A DNA stretch of 5,581 nucleotides from Nitrososphaerales archaeon TH5894 (lineage in GTDB: Archaea > Thermoproteota > Nitrososphaeria > Nitrososphaerales > Nitrososphaeraceae). The position numbers and the translations under genes are program-made. The stretch covers positions 1-5,581 of the forward strand of contig JAATVK010000103.1 in the NCBI GenBank assembly GCA_014523485.1, in the 5' to 3' direction. The notes under the pieces are model-generated. The model was not told where the DNA came from. It made no database searches and saw only the letters and a list, made by a program, of their open reading frames with translations. This document shows, piece by piece, positions 4,397-5,581 of the stretch. Position 1 is the stretch's first letter. Each line of letters starts with the position of its first letter.

Positions 4397-4976
4397 AATC
4401 TTTATTGTATGCGTTCCATTAAGGTGGTCTTTGGTATCAGACAATAAGGGATTGTTAAGGACTAATCCAGGATGTGGACATACTACTGTAATATTTTGAT
4501 TATTTTGTCTCCATTCCGTAGTAGTTTCATTCCACCACCATTCTAATATTTCACATTCATCAAAGTGTTTATTGTAAGATAAGAAACATGCTGCATCTGC
4601 AAAGACTAGTATTGCATCTTTTTTACCTTCCGATTTGCGATGATTTAGAGTTTCTTCCAATTCTTTCTTTAGCTTTTTAAAAGGACGAAAATCTATATTA
4701 AGTGCTGACTCGTAATAAGGTTTAAAATCAACAATACGTAATTCATCTCTTTCAATATTCTCTTTATAATTGTCTATATTAGAGGATAAATATGAAATGT
4801 TCGAGCTACTTTTCACTATCATATGCAGCTATTGATGCATAAATGCATTGGTATCCGCTCTTTAATCCGTTATTAATGTAATTTACAGCTGCATTATTAC
4901 GCTCATCATCGCTGCTGTATAGCAACATTATATGCTCATTTGATGGAATATTTGTTAAATGACAAGTGGATGACAT
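4391..4976 (-). pseudogene. Frameshifted MEDS-domain sensor
   Basis: MEDS (DcmR sensory) domains are found in methanogen, methylotroph and archaeal signalling proteins. The start is the ATG at 4974-4976, matching the paralogue at 5302 and placed about 37 bases from a strong TATA box. The front reads TNIPSNEHIMLLYSSDDERN, then NYINNGLKSGYQCIYASI; the remainder runs from SSSNISYLSSNIDNYKE through DAILVFADAACFLSY, EILEWWWNE and VVCPHPG to THTIKID. One extra G after GATAGT, compared with the paralogue (minus strand, about 4813), breaks the frame; removing it gives a 194-residue protein. A shorter product from an internal ATG (4820-4822) would lack the conserved first strand and helix. The receiver pseudogene follows in the same orientation. 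Assembly error at this one base is possible, but the receiver's stop codons point to real decay. Confidence 0.85.
4696..4791 (-). repeat. Inverted repeat arm within MEDS genes (left)
   Basis: These 96 bases are the exact reverse complement of 5486-5581, with no mismatch; the match reaches the window edge and probably continues. It lies inside the MEDS coding region, whereas the preceding 54 codons of the two genes differ at about 40 of 162 bases. Confidence 0.97.
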
Positions 4977-5301
4977 GGATATAGTGATAATTAACATTAT
5001 CTGTAAAGTATATATAAATTATAGAGAATTGAATTGAGGACTCTATATAATTATTTATATTTTACATCGCAGATAGGTTATTGGTAATATAGTTAGAGAC
5101 TATAATCGTTTATACGAAATTCATTTTATTTTTATCTAAAAAATTTTAAAATTACATAATATACATGCTCTGACCTGCAGTGTACACTTCATGCTTAAAG
5201 ATATTTTTAGTATAGCTAGACTAAAATGTTAGGTAATATTATTAAACTATATAGAAATATTCTAGTGAAAAACATTCCGTACTTAAAAAGATAATTTTAC
5301 T
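4977..5301. other. Divergent promoter region between the MEDS copies
   Basis: About 325 bases with no convincing gene. On the minus side a strong TATA box serves the broken MEDS gene. On the plus side the best candidate for the intact gene is ACTATATAG (about 5247-5255), which would give a leader of about 24 bases. A 22-codon ORF (5226-5294) ends 7 bases before the intact MEDS ATG and may be chance. Confidence 0.6.
5011..5018 (-). promoter_or_regulatory. TATA box for the broken MEDS gene
   Basis: The minus strand reads TTTATATA, a near-consensus archaeal TATA box. Its centre is about 38 bases before the ATG at 4976, predicting a transcript start near 4988. This favours 4976 over the upstream in-frame ATG at 4997, which would lie outside the transcript. 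Confidence 0.55.
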
Positions 5302-5581
5302 ATGTCCTCGACTTTTAATTTAACCAATATTCCATTTAATGAGCATGTTATGGTTCTTTACAATAATGATGACGACTATAATAATGCTGCTACAAATTTA
5401 ATTAATGATGGGTTAAAAAACGGATTTCATTGCATTTATGCCTCTGTCTCTGCACACGATAGTAAAAGTAGCTCTAATATTTCAAATTTATCCTCTAATA
5501 TAGACAATTATAAAGAGAATATTGAAAGAGATGAATTACGTATTGTTGATTTTAAACCTTATTACGAGTCAGCACTTAATA
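5302..5581 (+). CDS. MEDS-domain sensor protein, 5' part, off right edge
   Basis: The first 93 codons of a MEDS (DcmR sensory) protein, open to the window edge. It reads MSSTFNLTNIPFNEHVMVLY, then NNDDDYNN, INDGLKNGFHCIYASVSAHD and a Ser-rich stretch SKSSSNISNLSSNID before ERDELRIVDFKPYYES. The NEHxMxLY strand, the acidic turn and the GLKNGxxCIYAS segment are the usual front half of the domain, which is thought to sense small molecules or partner signals in the cytoplasm. It is divergent from the frameshifted copy and has no lesion in the visible part, so it may be the working copy. From 5486 it is base-for-base identical to the broken copy. Whether it ends after the MEDS domain or continues into a receiver or kinase cannot be seen. 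Confidence 0.9.
   Translation, partial: MSSTFNLTNIPFNEHVMVLYNNDDDYNNAATNLINDGLKNGFHCIYASVSAHDSKSSSNISNLSSNIDNYKENIERDELRIVDFKPYYESALN
5486..5581 (+). repeat. Inverted repeat arm within MEDS genes (right)
   Basis: Exact reverse complement of 4696-4791, running to the window edge. Together the arms frame a roughly 0.7-kb spacer containing both diverged MEDS 5' ends and their promoters, a layout that allows pairing and inversion or conversion between the arms. Confidence 0.97.

Overview
The window looks like ammonia-oxidising archaeal DNA (Nitrososphaeria, formerly Thaumarchaeota), most like the soil Nitrososphaera/Nitrosocosmicus type. The sequence is very AT-rich. It has an Alba chromatin protein, small archaeal winged-helix regulators, a secreted peptide with a glutamine run after its signal peptide, MEDS-domain sensors, and TATA-like boxes about 25-35 bases before starts with little or no leader. 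The lineage call is an inference from gene content and style; no rRNA or other marker gene is present.

Layout. The left edge (2-157, minus) holds a protein-like frame with no usual start. Alba (270-587, minus) follows with a TTG start, then about 700 bases with no convincing gene. At 1299-1436 (plus) is a 45-residue secretory peptide ending in 12 glutamines; in the same frame, after one TAG, comes a lysine-rich 70-residue ORF (1446-1658). Two winged-helix proteins lie on the minus strand (1744-2007 and 2271-2657), with a stem-loop between them.

The stretch 2725-2905 is gene debris: an orphan coding tail on plus and the last codons of a receiver domain on minus. From 2948 to 3856 there is a run of very small genes: a 52-residue acidic protein, a 29-residue lysine-rich protein, a divergent 42-residue cysteine-rich zinc-ribbon-like protein, another 29-residue ORF, and a clear 4-oxalocrotonate-family tautomerase.

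The right third is a sensory locus in decay. On the minus strand a MEDS-domain gene (4391-4976) carries a one-base insertion. It is followed by a receiver domain (3943-4342) with no start, a frameshift and an internal stop; the two were probably one MEDS-receiver gene or a two-gene operon. A 27-bp perfect palindrome sits on the MEDS stop. Divergent from it, an apparently intact MEDS paralogue (5302 to the right edge) is about 75% identical over its first 54 codons and then identical for the last 96 bases visible. That sharp boundary suggests recent gene conversion or recombination between the inverted copies. The tail of the same receiver family is duplicated at 2828-2890.

The most notable items are the converted MEDS pair, the eroded MEDS-receiver gene, the small cysteine-rich protein with its bidirectional promoter, and the polyglutamine micro-secretory peptide.
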